64,000 bases of DNA from Hydrocurvibacter sp036169815. GTDB taxonomy: Bacteria; Campylobacterota; Campylobacteria; Campylobacterales; Sulfurimonadaceae. Location of the stretch: the NCBI GenBank assembly GCA_036169815.1, contig JAVHOA010000081.1, positions 16,258 through 80,257 on the forward strand. The letters are read 5' to 3'. The notes beneath the pieces are model-generated. The model searched no databases and was not told the DNA's origin. It saw only the letters and a program-made list of their open reading frames with translations. The stretch's first letter is position 1, and every line of letters begins with the position of its first letter. The position numbers and the translations under genes are program-made. Below, one piece after another: positions 1 through 8,211 of this stretch.

Positions 1-1153
1 TGCTTCACTTGCATTTAAAATCATGACGGATCCATTTGTTGGAACATTAACGTTTGTCCGTGTTTACCGTGGTTCTTTGGAAGCTGGCTCTTTTGTTCAT
101 AATACAACAAAAGATAAAAGAGAAAGAATCGGCCGTATCGTAAAAATGCACGCTATCAAACGTGAAGAAGTAAAAGAGATTTATGCAGGTGAAATCGGTG
201 CTGTTGTTGGTTTAAAATATACAACGACTGGTGATACACTTTGTAATGAAGATGAAAAAGTTATCTTAGAACGTATGGTATTTCCAGAACCGGTTATCTC
301 TGTTGCAGTTGAGCCAAAAACAAAAGCCGACCAAGAAAAAATGGGACTTGCACTTGGAAAACTTGCTGCAGAAGATCCATCTTTCCGTGTACATACTGAT
401 GAAGAAACGGGACAAACTATTATTTCAGGAATGGGTGAATTACACCTTGAAATTATCGTTGATCGTATGAAACGTGAGTTTAAAGTTGAAGCTGAAGTTG
501 GTGCACCACAAGTTTCTTATCGTGAAGCAATCAAAAATGAAGTAACGCAAGAACACAAATATGCAAAACAATCTGGTGGACGCGGGCAATTTGGTCACGT
601 ATTTTTACGTATTAAACCAAATGAAGCGGGTGCTGGCTTTAAATTTAACAATGATATCAAAGGTGGGGTTATTCCAAAAGAATATATTCCAGCAATTGAA
701 AAAGGTATCGTTGAAGCTATGCAAGGCGGTGTACTTGCTGGATACCCAATCGAGGATGTTGAAGTTTCAGTATATGATGGTTCATACCACGAAGTGGATT
801 CAAATGAGATGGCATTTAAACTTGCTGCTTCAATGGGTTTCAAAGAGGGATGTAGAAAAGCAGGCGCTGCCATTTTAGAGCCACTTATGAAAGTTGAAGT
901 TGAAGTTCCTGAAGATTATATGGGTGATGTTATCGGTGACCTTAACCGTCGTCGTGGACAAATTAACAATATGGGTGACCGTTCAGGTAACAAAATTGTT
1001 GATGCTTATGTTCCACTTTCTGAAATGTTTGGTTACTCAACTGATCTTCGTTCAGCAACTCAAGGACGTGCGACATACTCTATGGAATTCCACCACTATG
1101 AAGAGGTTCCAAGAAACGTTTCTGAAGAGATTATCAAAAAACGTAACGGTTAA
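1..1153 (+). CDS. fusA: Elongation factor G, C-terminal part (5' end outside window)
   Basis: GTPase that moves tRNA and mRNA through the ribosome during elongation and takes part in ribosome recycling. The reading frame is open from base 2 (ASLAFKIM...), so the GTPase domain lies before the window. What remains, about 384 of the usual ~690 residues, starts in domain II (PFVGTLTFVRVYRGSLEAGS) and runs through domains III-V, including SGMGELHLEIIVDRM and the domain IV stretch with SGGRGQFGHV. Codon use is smooth and biased as expected for a highly expressed gene. It ends 16 bases before a strong hairpin terminator. The identification is secure; only the truncation by the window edge is unusual. 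Confidence 0.98.
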   Translation, partial: ASLAFKIMTDPFVGTLTFVRVYRGSLEAGSFVHNTTKDKRERIGRIVKMHAIKREEVKEIYAGEIGAVVGLKYTTTGDTLCNEDEKVILERMVFPEPVISVAVEPKTKADQEKMGLALGKLAAEDPSFRVHTDEETGQTIISGMGELHLEIIVDRMKREFKVEAEVGAPQVSYREAIKNEVTQEHKYAKQSGGRGQFGHVFLRIKPNEAGAGFKFNNDIKGGVIPKEYIPAIEKGIVEAMQGGVLAGYPIEDVEVSVYDGSYHEVDSNEMAFKLAASMGFKEGCRKAGAAILEPLMKVEVEVPEDYMGDVIGDLNRRRGQINNMGDRSGNKIVDAYVPLSEMFGYSTDLRSATQGRATYSMEFHHYEEVPRNVSEEIIKKRNG

Positions 1154-1168
1154 TCTTCTTTTTCTCTC

Positions 1169-1198
1169 TTCTCTTTCTGAGGAGAGAATCTTTTTTTA
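1169..1198 (+). terminator. Intrinsic terminator after fusA
   Basis: TTCTCTTT pairs with GGAGAGAA (six Watson-Crick pairs plus two G-U pairs) around a CTGA loop, followed by TCTTTTTTT. The position just after the fusA stop fits a rho-independent terminator. Confidence 0.8.
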
Positions 1199-1238
1199 TA
1201 AAGCTTATTTCCACTCTTTTTTTTACTTCATTCGTAAT

Positions 1239-1952
1239 CTAAATCCAAATATCATTCTCTAATTCTGTCGCTCTGTTTTGTAAAATAAGGTAGGGTTTGA
1301 ATTGATTTTTGTACGCTAAACTTTGACAGTCTTTGACGTAATATCCTAAATAAATCCATGATTTTTCAAGTGATTTTGCTAAGCTAATTTGCAGCAAAAG
1401 TGAATATTTTCCTAAAGATAGCGCACTGTAATTTGGGTCATAGTAGCAATATATGGAAGAGATGCCATCGTCTAAGATATCAATAAGATCAACACAGATA
1501 AGTTTTTCTCGATCATAATATAAAACTTCATATCCAAAATCATGATGCCCATGCACAAATGAGTTGTAATACCCTTGCACGTCAGTTTCATTGTAATCCC
1601 AGCCTCGGTGGGTGTGCATATGGGCATGGTATGTATTGAATAGTGAAAGATGTTCATAGCTTACACTTGGCTTTTGTATATGGTGTGTTATATGTGTATT
1701 TTTATGGAGCACTCTTTTTTCAGACTTTGAAAAATGATAGTTATTGACATCTATTTTAAGGCTTTGACACTCAGTACAATCGCTGCAAATGGGTCTAAAG
1801 AACATCTTTCCAAATCTTCTCCAGCCCCGCCGTACAAGAGTTGTGCAATAGCTCATACTACATTGGGAAAGTATCTTGTAATGGGCAGTTTGCTGCTTTG
1901 CTTCAAGATAAGAGCATTTATCTGTAAAAGTGCACTCATTTAAAAGTTTCAT
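1239..1952 (-). CDS. bpt: Aspartate/glutamate leucyltransferase (N-end rule)
   Basis: Transfers leucine from Leu-tRNA to proteins with N-terminal Asp or Glu, marking them for ClpSAP degradation in bacteria. The 237-residue length is normal for Bpt. The N-terminal half carries the family cysteine pattern (SYCTTLVRRGWRRFGKMFF followed by CxxCxxC at RPICSDCTEC) and the central FNTYHAHMH segment typical of the GNAT-like core. ATG start at 1952; the iterated palindrome TTACATGTAA sits 9 bases upstream. The gene is convergent with fusA and follows prfB on the same strand, 43 bases downstream of it, so co-transcription with prfB is possible. Confidence 0.9.
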   Translation of the reverse strand: MKLLNECTFTDKCSYLEAKQQTAHYKILSQCSMSYCTTLVRRGWRRFGKMFFRPICSDCTECQSLKIDVNNYHFSKSEKRVLHKNTHITHHIQKPSVSYEHLSLFNTYHAHMHTHRGWDYNETDVQGYYNSFVHGHHDFGYEVLYYDREKLICVDLIDILDDGISSIYCYYDPNYSALSLGKYSLLLQISLAKSLEKSWIYLGYYVKDCQSLAYKNQFKPYLILQNRATELENDIWI

Positions 1953-1961
1953 CTTTTTCTC

Positions 1962-1971
1962 TTACATGTAA
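1962..1971. repeat. Highly iterated palindrome TTACATGTAA, bpt-prfB intergenic copy (all copies listed here)
   Basis: Exact copies of TTACATGTAA start at 1962, 8383, 8504, 10028, 10102, 13364, 14269, 14347, 15651, 18671, 20748, 21075, 28471, 32619, 36810, 37990, 41652, 41881, 50946, 51441, 52695, 54120, 60899 and 61562. One-mismatch copies start at about 9451, 24200, 27761, 29940, 47031, 48359, 55524, 59030 and 61630. Most extend to (C/G)CTTACATGTAAG(C/G). The count is by eye. Confidence 0.93.
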
Positions 1972-1995
1972 GCATAGATGAATGAAGAGATGAAC

Positions 1996-3096
1996 TTAAT
2001 TTGCTTTATTTTGGGCGATCAAAACACCCTCTATCATCGCATCAATATCACCGTCTAATAGCGCGCTTACATTGGAAAATGCTTCATTACTGCGGGTGTC
2101 TTTGACTTGTTGGTATGGCTGTAAAACGTAGGAGCGAATCTGATGACCCCAGCCGATTTCACTTTTTTCTATACCAGCTTCTTTGGCTTTTTGCAGTTCA
2201 AGCTCATATTCGTACAAACGAGATTTGAGCATCTTCATGGCAGTTGCTTTATTTTTATGTTGGCTTCTATCATTTTGACATTGAACAACGACGCCAGTCT
2301 CAATATGCGTGATACGAATAGCCGATTCTGTTTTATTGACATGTTGCCCACCAGCTCCAGAAGAGCGGTATGTATCGATACGAATATCTTTATCTTCTAT
2401 TACGATATTGATATTGTCATCAATCTCAGGTGAGACAACAACAGCGGTAAATGAGGTGTGGCGTTTGGCATTGGAGTCAAAGGGAGAGATACGCACCAAG
2501 CGGTGAATTCCACTTTCAACTTTGAGGTATCCATAGGCATTTTCACCAGAAATAAGGATAGAAGCATCTTTGATGCCCGCTTCTTCACCGTTTTGGTAAT
2601 CGAGCGTTTCCACTTTAAATCCATGGCGCTCTGCCCATCTTGTGTACATACGCAAAAGTATCGATGCCCAATCTTGCGACTCCGTGCCACCAGCTCCGGG
2701 ATGAATAGAGAGAATTGCATTATTTGCGTCTGTTTCTCCGCTCAGTAAAACACTAATCTCCATTTGACGCACATAATTTTCAAGGTGGGCAGATTCACTA
2801 AAAAGCGTTGCAATAGTTTCATCATCTTTTTCATCTTGTGCCATTTCGTAGAGATCTTGCGCATCCATAACAGCCGAAGCTGCATCTTGATATTTTTGAA
2901 GTTTTCTTTCAAGTTGTGTTTTTTCTTTTTGAACGACAGCAGCATTGGCTGCATCATTCCAAAAACTTTGGTCGTTTTCAAGTGTGTTGATTGCTTGGAG
3001 TTTTGCTTGGATTTTAGCAGGTTCGACAACCCCTGCGATATTTTTCATCTTCAATTGTAAAGTTTTTAAAAGTTCGGTGTATTCGTAATTATCCAT
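1996..3096 (-). CDS. prfB: Peptide chain release factor 2
   Basis: Recognises UGA and UAA stop codons and triggers peptidyl-tRNA hydrolysis on the ribosome. The 366-residue length is typical. The codon-recognition tripeptide SPF (RISPFDSNAKRHTSF, about residue 205) identifies RF2 rather than RF1. The catalytic GGQ loop is SSGAGGQHVNKTESAIRI near residue 245. The frame is open throughout, so the +1 programmed frameshift that autoregulates prfB in many bacteria is absent here. ATG start at 3096. The -10 box probably lies at 3127-3132 on the minus strand, facing the panC promoter. Confidence 0.97.
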   Translation of the reverse strand: MDNYEYTELLKTLQLKMKNIAGVVEPAKIQAKLQAINTLENDQSFWNDAANAAVVQKEKTQLERKLQKYQDAASAVMDAQDLYEMAQDEKDDETIATLFSESAHLENYVRQMEISVLLSGETDANNAILSIHPGAGGTESQDWASILLRMYTRWAERHGFKVETLDYQNGEEAGIKDASILISGENAYGYLKVESGIHRLVRISPFDSNAKRHTSFTAVVVSPEIDDNINIVIEDKDIRIDTYRSSGAGGQHVNKTESAIRITHIETGVVVQCQNDRSQHKNKATAMKMLKSRLYEYELELQKAKEAGIEKSEIGWGHQIRSYVLQPYQQVKDTRSNEAFSNVSALLDGDIDAMIEGVLIAQNKAN

Positions 3097-3116
3097 GCTT
3101 CTATCCAGTCCTATAG

Positions 3117-3132
3117 TATAATTGCGATTATA
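3117..3132. promoter_or_regulatory. Face-to-face -10 boxes for panC (+) and prfB (-)
   Basis: TATAAT at 3117-3122 points toward panC. ATTATA at 3127-3132 is TATAAT on the minus strand and points toward prfB. The two boxes are separated by TGCG, making a near-perfect palindrome between divergent starts. Neither has an obvious -35, as is usual for Campylobacterota sigma70 promoters. The two promoters would compete for polymerase. Confidence 0.65.
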
Positions 3133-3150
3133 TATTACAGAGGCTTAAAA

Positions 3151-3972
3151 ATGAGAGTTTTTCAATCCCCACACGAGCTCAAAAAAGAGCTTAGAGGCTA
3201 CCATACAAGCATTGGATTTGTACCGACAATGGGTGCTTTACACAATGGACATCTATCACTGATAAAAAAAGCAAAAGAGGAAAACGAGATTGTGGTTGTT
3301 TCAATCTTTGTCAATCCAACGCAGTTTTTAAAGGGTGAAGATCTTGATAAATATCCACGCAAAGAGCAAGCCGATACCCGCATTTGTGAACTCGCAGGTG
3401 TGGATTATCTTTTTTATCCAAACGCACAAGCCATGTATGAAAATGATGAAGTCAAACTCTGCGCTCCAGATGTAAGAGGCTATATTTTAGAGGGACAAAC
3501 ACGTCCTGGGCACTTTAGCGGAGTGCTAACGGTTGTGATGAAACTTTTAAATATTGTCAATCCAACAAACGCGTATTTTGGAAAAAAAGATGCGCAACAG
3601 TTAAAGCTCATCACCCTTATGGCACATCAGATGTTTATGGATGTAAATATTGTTCCCGTTGAAACTATGCGAGATAATTTAGGGCTTGCTTTGAGCAGTA
3701 GAAATGAATACTTAAGCGCAGAGGAGAAGACCCAAGCTCTTAAAATCCCAGCATCACTCAAAAAAGCGACGAGTTTAGTCGTGGCTGGAGTGTATGAAAG
3801 TCAGACTATTATAGATGCAATGCGAGATATTTTACAACCGCTTGAAGTTTCTTATATTGCCATCGTGAGTCGAGAATTTATCCCTATTCAAATAGTGCAA
3901 ACAGGCAACTCAATGATTTTGGTTGAGGCCATTGTTGGCAATACTCGTTTGCTGGACAATATTTGGCTTTAA
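3151..3972 (+). CDS. panC: Pantoate--beta-alanine ligase
   Basis: ATP-dependent condensation of pantoate with beta-alanine, the last step of pantothenate (vitamin B5/CoA) synthesis. The 273 residues show the family ATP-binding motif PTMGALHNGHLSLI, FVNPTQF, FGKKDAQQL and the KMSKS-like SSRNEYLS loop. ATG at 3151, 29 bases after a TATAAT. The final 63 bases overlap antisense with the end of ftsI; both C-termini look genuine (PanC ends RLLDNIWL, as in homologues). The other ketopantoate gene, panB, lies separately at 37.6 kb. Confidence 0.96.
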   Translation: MRVFQSPHELKKELRGYHTSIGFVPTMGALHNGHLSLIKKAKEENEIVVVSIFVNPTQFLKGEDLDKYPRKEQADTRICELAGVDYLFYPNAQAMYENDEVKLCAPDVRGYILEGQTRPGHFSGVLTVVMKLLNIVNPTNAYFGKKDAQQLKLITLMAHQMFMDVNIVPVETMRDNLGLALSSRNEYLSAEEKTQALKIPASLKKATSLVVAGVYESQTIIDAMRDILQPLEVSYIAIVSREFIPIQIVQTGNSMILVEAIVGNTRLLDNIWL

Positions 3973-5718
3973 GTACCTTTCTTCCACAAGAGTGTCCACA
4001 ATCTGTTTAAATACAGGCACTGAAGATTGTGCTGCAAAGTGATCTCTTCTTGGTTGGATGACGACAACACCAATGGTGTAGCTATGTTTGGCATCATTGA
4101 CAAACCCTATAAAAGAGGTGTTGTATTTTGAAACGTAATTTCCCTCTTCGACGATATGCGCTGTTCCTGTTTTGCCACCCACTTCCAAACCAGCAGAGAT
4201 CGCTTTGGTTCCAGTTCCTTCTAAAACAGTTTTGATTAAAATCTTTTTCATTCTACTTGCCGTGGTAGGATTGATGACTTGGCGTCCAGCATCGATGGGA
4301 ATTGGCGTTACTTTGCCATATTTATCAATGAGTGAATCGACTAATGTTGGTGTTACTTCTCGACCATTATTATTAAAAGCATTGTAGGCATTGACAAGTT
4401 GCATCAAAGTAACTCGCATCCCATATCCATAAGAAGCGGTCGCTTTATAGATAATATCTGAGAGCTGTGAAGAGTTTGGAATCGAGCCCTCTTTTTCATA
4501 GGCAAGGTCAATATTTGTTTTACGAGCAAGCCCAAAGTTGCTCAATCCCTCGTAAAAATCTACACCTGTGAGTTTTTGTGCGAGTTGTGCCATCCCAATA
4601 TTTGAAGAAAATACGATGACATCCTCAGCGCTTATCATAGCAAACGGGTGTTCATCTGTAATCACTTTTCTCCCCATAAGAAACTTTCCATTATGCCCAT
4701 TAATCATATCATAAGGATTGATAAGATTTTTTTCCAAAAGAAGTGAAAAAGTGAGTGGCTTGATAACCGATCCTGGTTCAAAAGCATACTCAGTCGCCCA
4801 AGTGTTTAAAGAGGGATAATCCTCTTTTTGTATATTTTGAGGAAGAAATCTGTTTGAGCTTGCAAGAGAGAGTATCTTGCCATCTTTGGACGAGAGCACA
4901 ACGCTCATAATATGATCGGCATTAAGATTTGCCTTCATTTTATCAAGTATATTTTCAATTTTTACCTGCAGAGTCACGGGAATATTGAGCTTCACGTCAA
5001 GCCCATCGGTTTGGGGTTTTGTGTAACTGTCTTTATTGAGAATCATATAGTTATTGACATCTCGCGGTGCAAACTGTTTGGCATCCTCTTTGGATGAGAG
5101 CTCATCCTCATAGCGTTTTTCTATGCCCTTGACACCACGAATCTTCGTGTATCCATTCTCTTCAATTTTGTGTGGATAGCCAAGAATAGGAGTAAGAAGC
5201 GTGTCATAAGGATAAATCCGAGTTTCACCACTCTCTATAATATTGAGCCCTTGCGTTGTGCGAATGTGGGTATTTGGATTTTCAATCTCTTTAAAAACTT
5301 TGTATCTTCGCAATTCAAAACCAAGATTTTTAAGATTTTGCGCTTGTTTGGAGTTGAGGTCATAGCTTAAAACGACGGCACCCTTTGTTTTGCGTAAAAG
5401 TGCTGCAACTTTTTGAGGATCAACATCGCTGTAAATGCTATAAAGCTGTATAAAAAGCTCTTTTTTATCGGGATCGATAAAGTGAGTATTCACGATGGCT
5501 TTATAAAGTTTTTGTGTTGTTGCAAGGTGAAAACCATCGGCACTGAGAATACTTCCTCGTTTGGCAACAGAGCTTTCAGAGGCATAAAGCGATGGAATAT
5601 CTCTTGGCCTGATTGCAGTAAAAAGCATAACACTTAAAAAAATAAGAAAGCTAAACGAGATGAGAGCAAAAAGAATAAAAGTTTTTTTTGATTTGGTTCT
5701 GTAAGAGATATTTTGCAT
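3910..5718 (-). CDS. ftsI: Division-specific transpeptidase (penicillin-binding protein, FtsI family)
   Basis: Periplasmic DD-transpeptidase cross-linking septal peptidoglycan. The 602-residue protein has one N-terminal membrane anchor (about residues 13-35, FILFALISFSFLIFLSVML), the dimerisation domain with SVAKRGSILSADG, and the penicillin-binding triad: SVIK near residue 314, SSN near 372 and KTGTA near 515. It is the last gene of the flgB-flgC-fliE-ftsI set, 14 bases after fliE. The same linkage of pbpB to fliE-flgC-flgB is known in Campylobacter. Its 3' end overlaps panC by 63 bases. Confidence 0.93.
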   Translation of the reverse strand: MQNISYRTKSKKTFILFALISFSFLIFLSVMLFTAIRPRDIPSLYASESSVAKRGSILSADGFHLATTQKLYKAIVNTHFIDPDKKELFIQLYSIYSDVDPQKVAALLRKTKGAVVLSYDLNSKQAQNLKNLGFELRRYKVFKEIENPNTHIRTTQGLNIIESGETRIYPYDTLLTPILGYPHKIEENGYTKIRGVKGIEKRYEDELSSKEDAKQFAPRDVNNYMILNKDSYTKPQTDGLDVKLNIPVTLQVKIENILDKMKANLNADHIMSVVLSSKDGKILSLASSNRFLPQNIQKEDYPSLNTWATEYAFEPGSVIKPLTFSLLLEKNLINPYDMINGHNGKFLMGRKVITDEHPFAMISAEDVIVFSSNIGMAQLAQKLTGVDFYEGLSNFGLARKTNIDLAYEKEGSIPNSSQLSDIIYKATASYGYGMRVTLMQLVNAYNAFNNNGREVTPTLVDSLIDKYGKVTPIPIDAGRQVINPTTASRMKKILIKTVLEGTGTKAISAGLEVGGKTGTAHIVEEGNYVSKYNTSFIGFVNDAKHSYTIGVVVIQPRRDHFAAQSSVPVFKQIVDTLVEERYLKPNIVQQTSIANNGLNQNH

Positions 5719-5732
5719 TAAAAAAAGGTTAC

Positions 5733-6038
5733 TTACATTTGAGTTCGGCTGATTTGTTGGTAAGCATTTAAAGCTTTACTTCTCACTTCTAACATCAATT
5801 TCATACTGATTTCTGCTTTATCGATAGCAAGTGCTGCTTGGTGCAAATCTTTGACTTGACCCGTTGCGATATCGCTCATCGCTTTTTCACTGCTTACTTG
5901 CAGGTCATTGACTTCAGCCATTGCAGATTTAAGCGTCTGTGCAAAAGCACTGCCAGCACTTGAGGGTTGCACTGTTGTAGATTTATTGTTTAAAAGATCT
6001 GCGGTTGAGAGCGCATTAATACTTGGTATTGCCATCAT
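5733..6038 (-). CDS. fliE: Flagellar hook-basal body protein FliE
   Basis: Basal-body protein linking the MS-ring/export gate to the proximal rod. The 101 residues end in the characteristic amphipathic helix (KAEISMKLMLEVRSKALNAYQQISRTQM type), which matches the C-terminal consensus of FliE. The start could be either of the first two methionines (MMAIPS). It lies 12 bases after flgC in the sigma54-type flgB operon and is exported by the flagellar type III system, so no signal peptide is expected or seen. Confidence 0.95.
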   Translation of the reverse strand: MMAIPSINALSTADLLNNKSTTVQPSSAGSAFAQTLKSAMAEVNDLQVSSEKAMSDIATGQVKDLHQAALAIDKAEISMKLMLEVRSKALNAYQQISRTQM

Positions 6039-6050
6039 CTATTCCTTTGG

Positions 6051-6545
6051 TTACTGTAAAAGAGAAATCGCGCTTGTTGCCATGTTTTTGGCACTTTCAA
6101 ATGCAGCGACATTGGCTTGGTAAGAGCGAGTAGCTTCTACTAAATCGGCCATTTCTATAACAGGATTAATATTTGGATACGCCACATACCCTTTTGAATC
6201 AGCATCAGGGCTGGAGGGATCGTACTTCATCAGTGGCTTTGAATCATCTCGTGATATTTTATCAACTTTGACGCTCATTATAGCAGGATTCACTTTACGG
6301 CCTGCTTGCCCCTCATCAAGAGAATCTTCATATTTGAGTGAAGATGTTTGCTTGTTGATAGCATCATTGATAGCATCATTAAAGTTTATCGCTTTAAAGA
6401 TGACTTGTTTGCGACGGTAGGGTCCGCCCTCTTCGGTGCGCGTTGTTTGGGCGTTTGCGATATTTGATGAGATAACATCCACCCGAGTTCTTTGCGCAGA
6501 AAGTCCATAACCGCTAATATCAAAACTGCTTAAAAAATTACTCAT
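6051..6545 (-). CDS. flgC: Flagellar basal-body rod protein FlgC
   Basis: Proximal rod subunit. The 164 residues show the N-terminal rod/hook signature (SGYGLSAQRTRVDVISSNIANAQTT) and the C-terminal hydrophobic heptad helix ending in NMATSAISLLQ, the two coils that pack in the rod. ATG at 6545, nine bases after the flgB stop, so translationally linked with it. Confidence 0.97.
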   Translation of the reverse strand: MSNFLSSFDISGYGLSAQRTRVDVISSNIANAQTTRTEEGGPYRRKQVIFKAINFNDAINDAINKQTSSLKYEDSLDEGQAGRKVNPAIMSVKVDKISRDDSKPLMKYDPSSPDADSKGYVAYPNINPVIEMADLVEATRSYQANVAAFESAKNMATSAISLLQ

Positions 6546-6554
6546 ACTTTACCC

Positions 6555-6986
6555 TTAGCTTAGTTTCGCTGATGCGTCTATGACGCTTTCATACATCACT
6601 TTTTCTTTGCGCATCGCAGCAACGATGGCGTTGTACATTGTTGAGTTTTTACTCATCTCTGTTGTTTCTACATCAATATCCACGCTATTGCCATCATTTT
6701 TTGCCATGTGCCCATCTCTAAAAAACAAAGAAGCCGAAGCGTTACTGAGCTGAGGCAGGGCATCAAGATGTTCTCCATCTGTTTTTGCCATACGCAAAAC
6801 TCCTGAGGGCTCATGAAAAGCCTCTCTTTGTTTTTGTATAAGGGTTGATGCAAAGCTAACATCGCGAGGTTTGTAAAATGGAGTATCTGCGTTTGCGATA
6901 TTTGAAGCGATCATATCTTGGCGCATTGAGCGAAAGTTCAGTGCCTGTTCCATAAGAGAGTGTGCTCTAGAGATCTCAAGACCCAT
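6555..6986 (-). CDS. flgB: Flagellar basal-body rod protein FlgB
   Basis: Proximal rod subunit and first gene of the flgB-flgC-fliE-ftsI operon. The 143 residues start with MGLEISRAHSLMEQALNFRS and contain the rod motif MIASNIANADTPFYKPRDV; the C-terminal helix (MRKEKVMYESVIDASAKLS) is typical of FlgB. A sigma54 promoter lies 40 bases upstream. In Campylobacter and Helicobacter, sigma54 with the FlgR/FlgS system controls the rod and hook genes, so the same class-2 flagellar control is inferred here. Confidence 0.97.
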   Translation of the reverse strand: MGLEISRAHSLMEQALNFRSMRQDMIASNIANADTPFYKPRDVSFASTLIQKQREAFHEPSGVLRMAKTDGEHLDALPQLSNASASLFFRDGHMAKNDGNSVDIDVETTEMSKNSTMYNAIVAAMRKEKVMYESVIDASAKLS

Positions 6987-7025
6987 TTTTCAAACCTTTT
7001 TTTCAAACTGTTATTTTTTAGTAAA

Positions 7026-7040
7026 GCAATTTTTGTGCCA
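7026..7040 (-). promoter_or_regulatory. Sigma54 (RpoN) promoter of the flgB operon
   Basis: The minus strand reads TGGCACAAAAATTGC, an exact match to the -24/-12 consensus TGGCAC-N5-TTGC. It lies 40 bases upstream of the flgB ATG and is oriented toward it. Such a match placed directly before a rod gene is strong evidence. Confidence 0.9.
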
Positions 7041-7154
7041 AAGTATCAGTCATAAAACATAATTTTCACTTTAAGATGAGTTTAAGAGGAACTAACCCAT
7101 AATGTTTCCTAAGGTTGCAGGTGTAACCCAAATTTTTAAACACAAGGAGTTCTT

Positions 7155-7619
7155 ATGAAAAGAACTGGTTTTACAATGATCGAATTGATCTTCGTTATCG
7201 TTATTTTAGGTATTCTTGCGTCTGTTGCGCTTCCAAAATTGATTGGTGTGAAAGATCAAGCGGATGAGGGGCTTGTTAAAGGGTTTGTAGGTACGTTAAA
7301 CCGTACAGTTGGACCAGCAAAATGGAGTGCTTCGATTGCTAATGGCGCGGCTGGTAGTATCACAGCGGCTACGTATAATATCACAGCAACTGATACAGAT
7401 TTACCGGCAAATTTTACTGCTCTTGACACTTCTAAATGCGAATCAGCTACTGCTGCAAACAGCAGTGCTGTTGGTAATTATGCTGCAATATCAACGGATT
7501 CAAAATATTGGATAGTTTGTCGCGATGGAAGCAGCACAACGGCACCGAGATTTTGGTATACAATGACTGCGCCAACTGCAACAACTCCAGTTTTTCTTGA
7601 TTCAAAATTAAAGCTTTAA
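7155..7619 (+). CDS. Type IV pilin/pseudopilin-like prepilin 1
   Basis: Secreted prepilin of the type IV pilus / type II secretion / competence pseudopilus superfamily. The 154 residues open with the class III signal MKRTG|FTMIELIFVIVILGILASVALP: a short basic leader, cleavage before Phe, Glu at +5 and a hydrophobic assembly helix. The rest is rich in Ala, Thr and Ser with two cysteines (SKCES...IVCRDG) that could form the D-region disulfide. ATG at 7155 with AAGGAG eight bases before. A 9-bp hairpin separates it from a second prepilin. With comEC 6 kb downstream a role in DNA uptake is possible, but not shown by the sequence. Confidence 0.85.
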   Translation: MKRTGFTMIELIFVIVILGILASVALPKLIGVKDQADEGLVKGFVGTLNRTVGPAKWSASIANGAAGSITAATYNITATDTDLPANFTALDTSKCESATAANSSAVGNYAAISTDSKYWIVCRDGSSTTAPRFWYTMTAPTATTPVFLDSKLKL

Positions 7620-7633
7620 AAGTTTTATTTTTA

Positions 7634-7656
7634 AGTAGCCTCTTCTTGAGGCTACT
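7634..7656 (+). terminator. Hairpin between the two prepilin genes
   Basis: AGTAGCCTC pairs perfectly with GAGGCTACT around a TTCTT loop, 14 bases after the first prepilin. It is followed by CCATCATTTAAATTTT rather than a clean U-tract, so it may be a weak terminator or an mRNA-stabilising hairpin that sets different levels for the two pilins. Confidence 0.55.
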
Positions 7657-7722
7657 CCATCATTTAAATTTTACAAGTCACATTTGTGTGGTTTATAAAA
7701 TTTAATTTTTTTTGGAGTTGGT

Positions 7723-8193
7723 GTGAATAAAAAAGCGTTCACAATGATAGAGCTTATCTTTGTTATTATTATCTTAGGCATTCTTGCCACTGTTGCCATT
7801 CCAAAATTTGCGGGAGTTTCTGAACAAGCCATCATCTCTAATGGTCATTCAGATGTTATGGCGATCCGCACCGCCCTCTCCACAGATAGACAAAAGCGTT
7901 TGATGCTGGGTAATAGTAGCTATACAACGCATTTAGACTCACTCGCCTCAGCCACTTCAGCCGAAGGCGATAAGCTTTTTGATAGCAATGGAACATCTAA
8001 AATTCTCTCTTATCCTATTGCGGCAAAAAGTAGCAGTGGCGGTTGGATGAAGAGCGCTGATGATAATTATACTTACAATGTTTCTGATACACTTGTTGCA
8101 TTTCAGTACATGAGCGCAACGGGAATATTTGATTGTAATACAACCACTGGCAGCTCTAAACAACAGGAATTTTGCAAGAAATTAACACAATGA
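7723..8193 (+). CDS. Type IV pilin/pseudopilin-like prepilin 2
   Basis: Second prepilin, 156 residues, with leader MNKKA|FTMIELIFVIIILGILATVAIP nearly identical to its neighbour but with a different globular domain ending in a cysteine pair (DCNTT...EFCKKL). The start is GTG at 7723, preceded by TTGGAG; no ATG in this frame preserves the leader peptide. Probably a paralogue from gene duplication. It runs into the priA promoter: the TATAAT for priA lies seven bases past this stop. Confidence 0.83.
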   Translation: MNKKAFTMIELIFVIIILGILATVAIPKFAGVSEQAIISNGHSDVMAIRTALSTDRQKRLMLGNSSYTTHLDSLASATSAEGDKLFDSNGTSKILSYPIAAKSSSGGWMKSADDNYTYNVSDTLVAFQYMSATGIFDCNTTTGSSKQQEFCKKLTQ

Positions 8194-8199
8194 TTGAAG

Positions 8200-8205
8200 T
8201 ATAAT
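8200..8205 (+). promoter_or_regulatory. -10 box of priA, apparently leaderless
   Basis: TATAAT ends six bases before the priA ATG (8212) and no Shine-Dalgarno sequence is present. A start point the usual 6-8 bases downstream would coincide with the A of the ATG, giving a leaderless mRNA. Confidence 0.5.
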
Positions 8206-8211
8206 TCTTTT

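Noticed and set aside
561..878. Alternative-frame reading frames within fusA, prfB and others
   Set aside because: They lie entirely inside conserved genes in other frames and have no ribosome site or family resemblance.
1996..3096. Programmed +1 frameshift in prfB
   Set aside because: The full RF2 frame is open without any early in-frame UGA.
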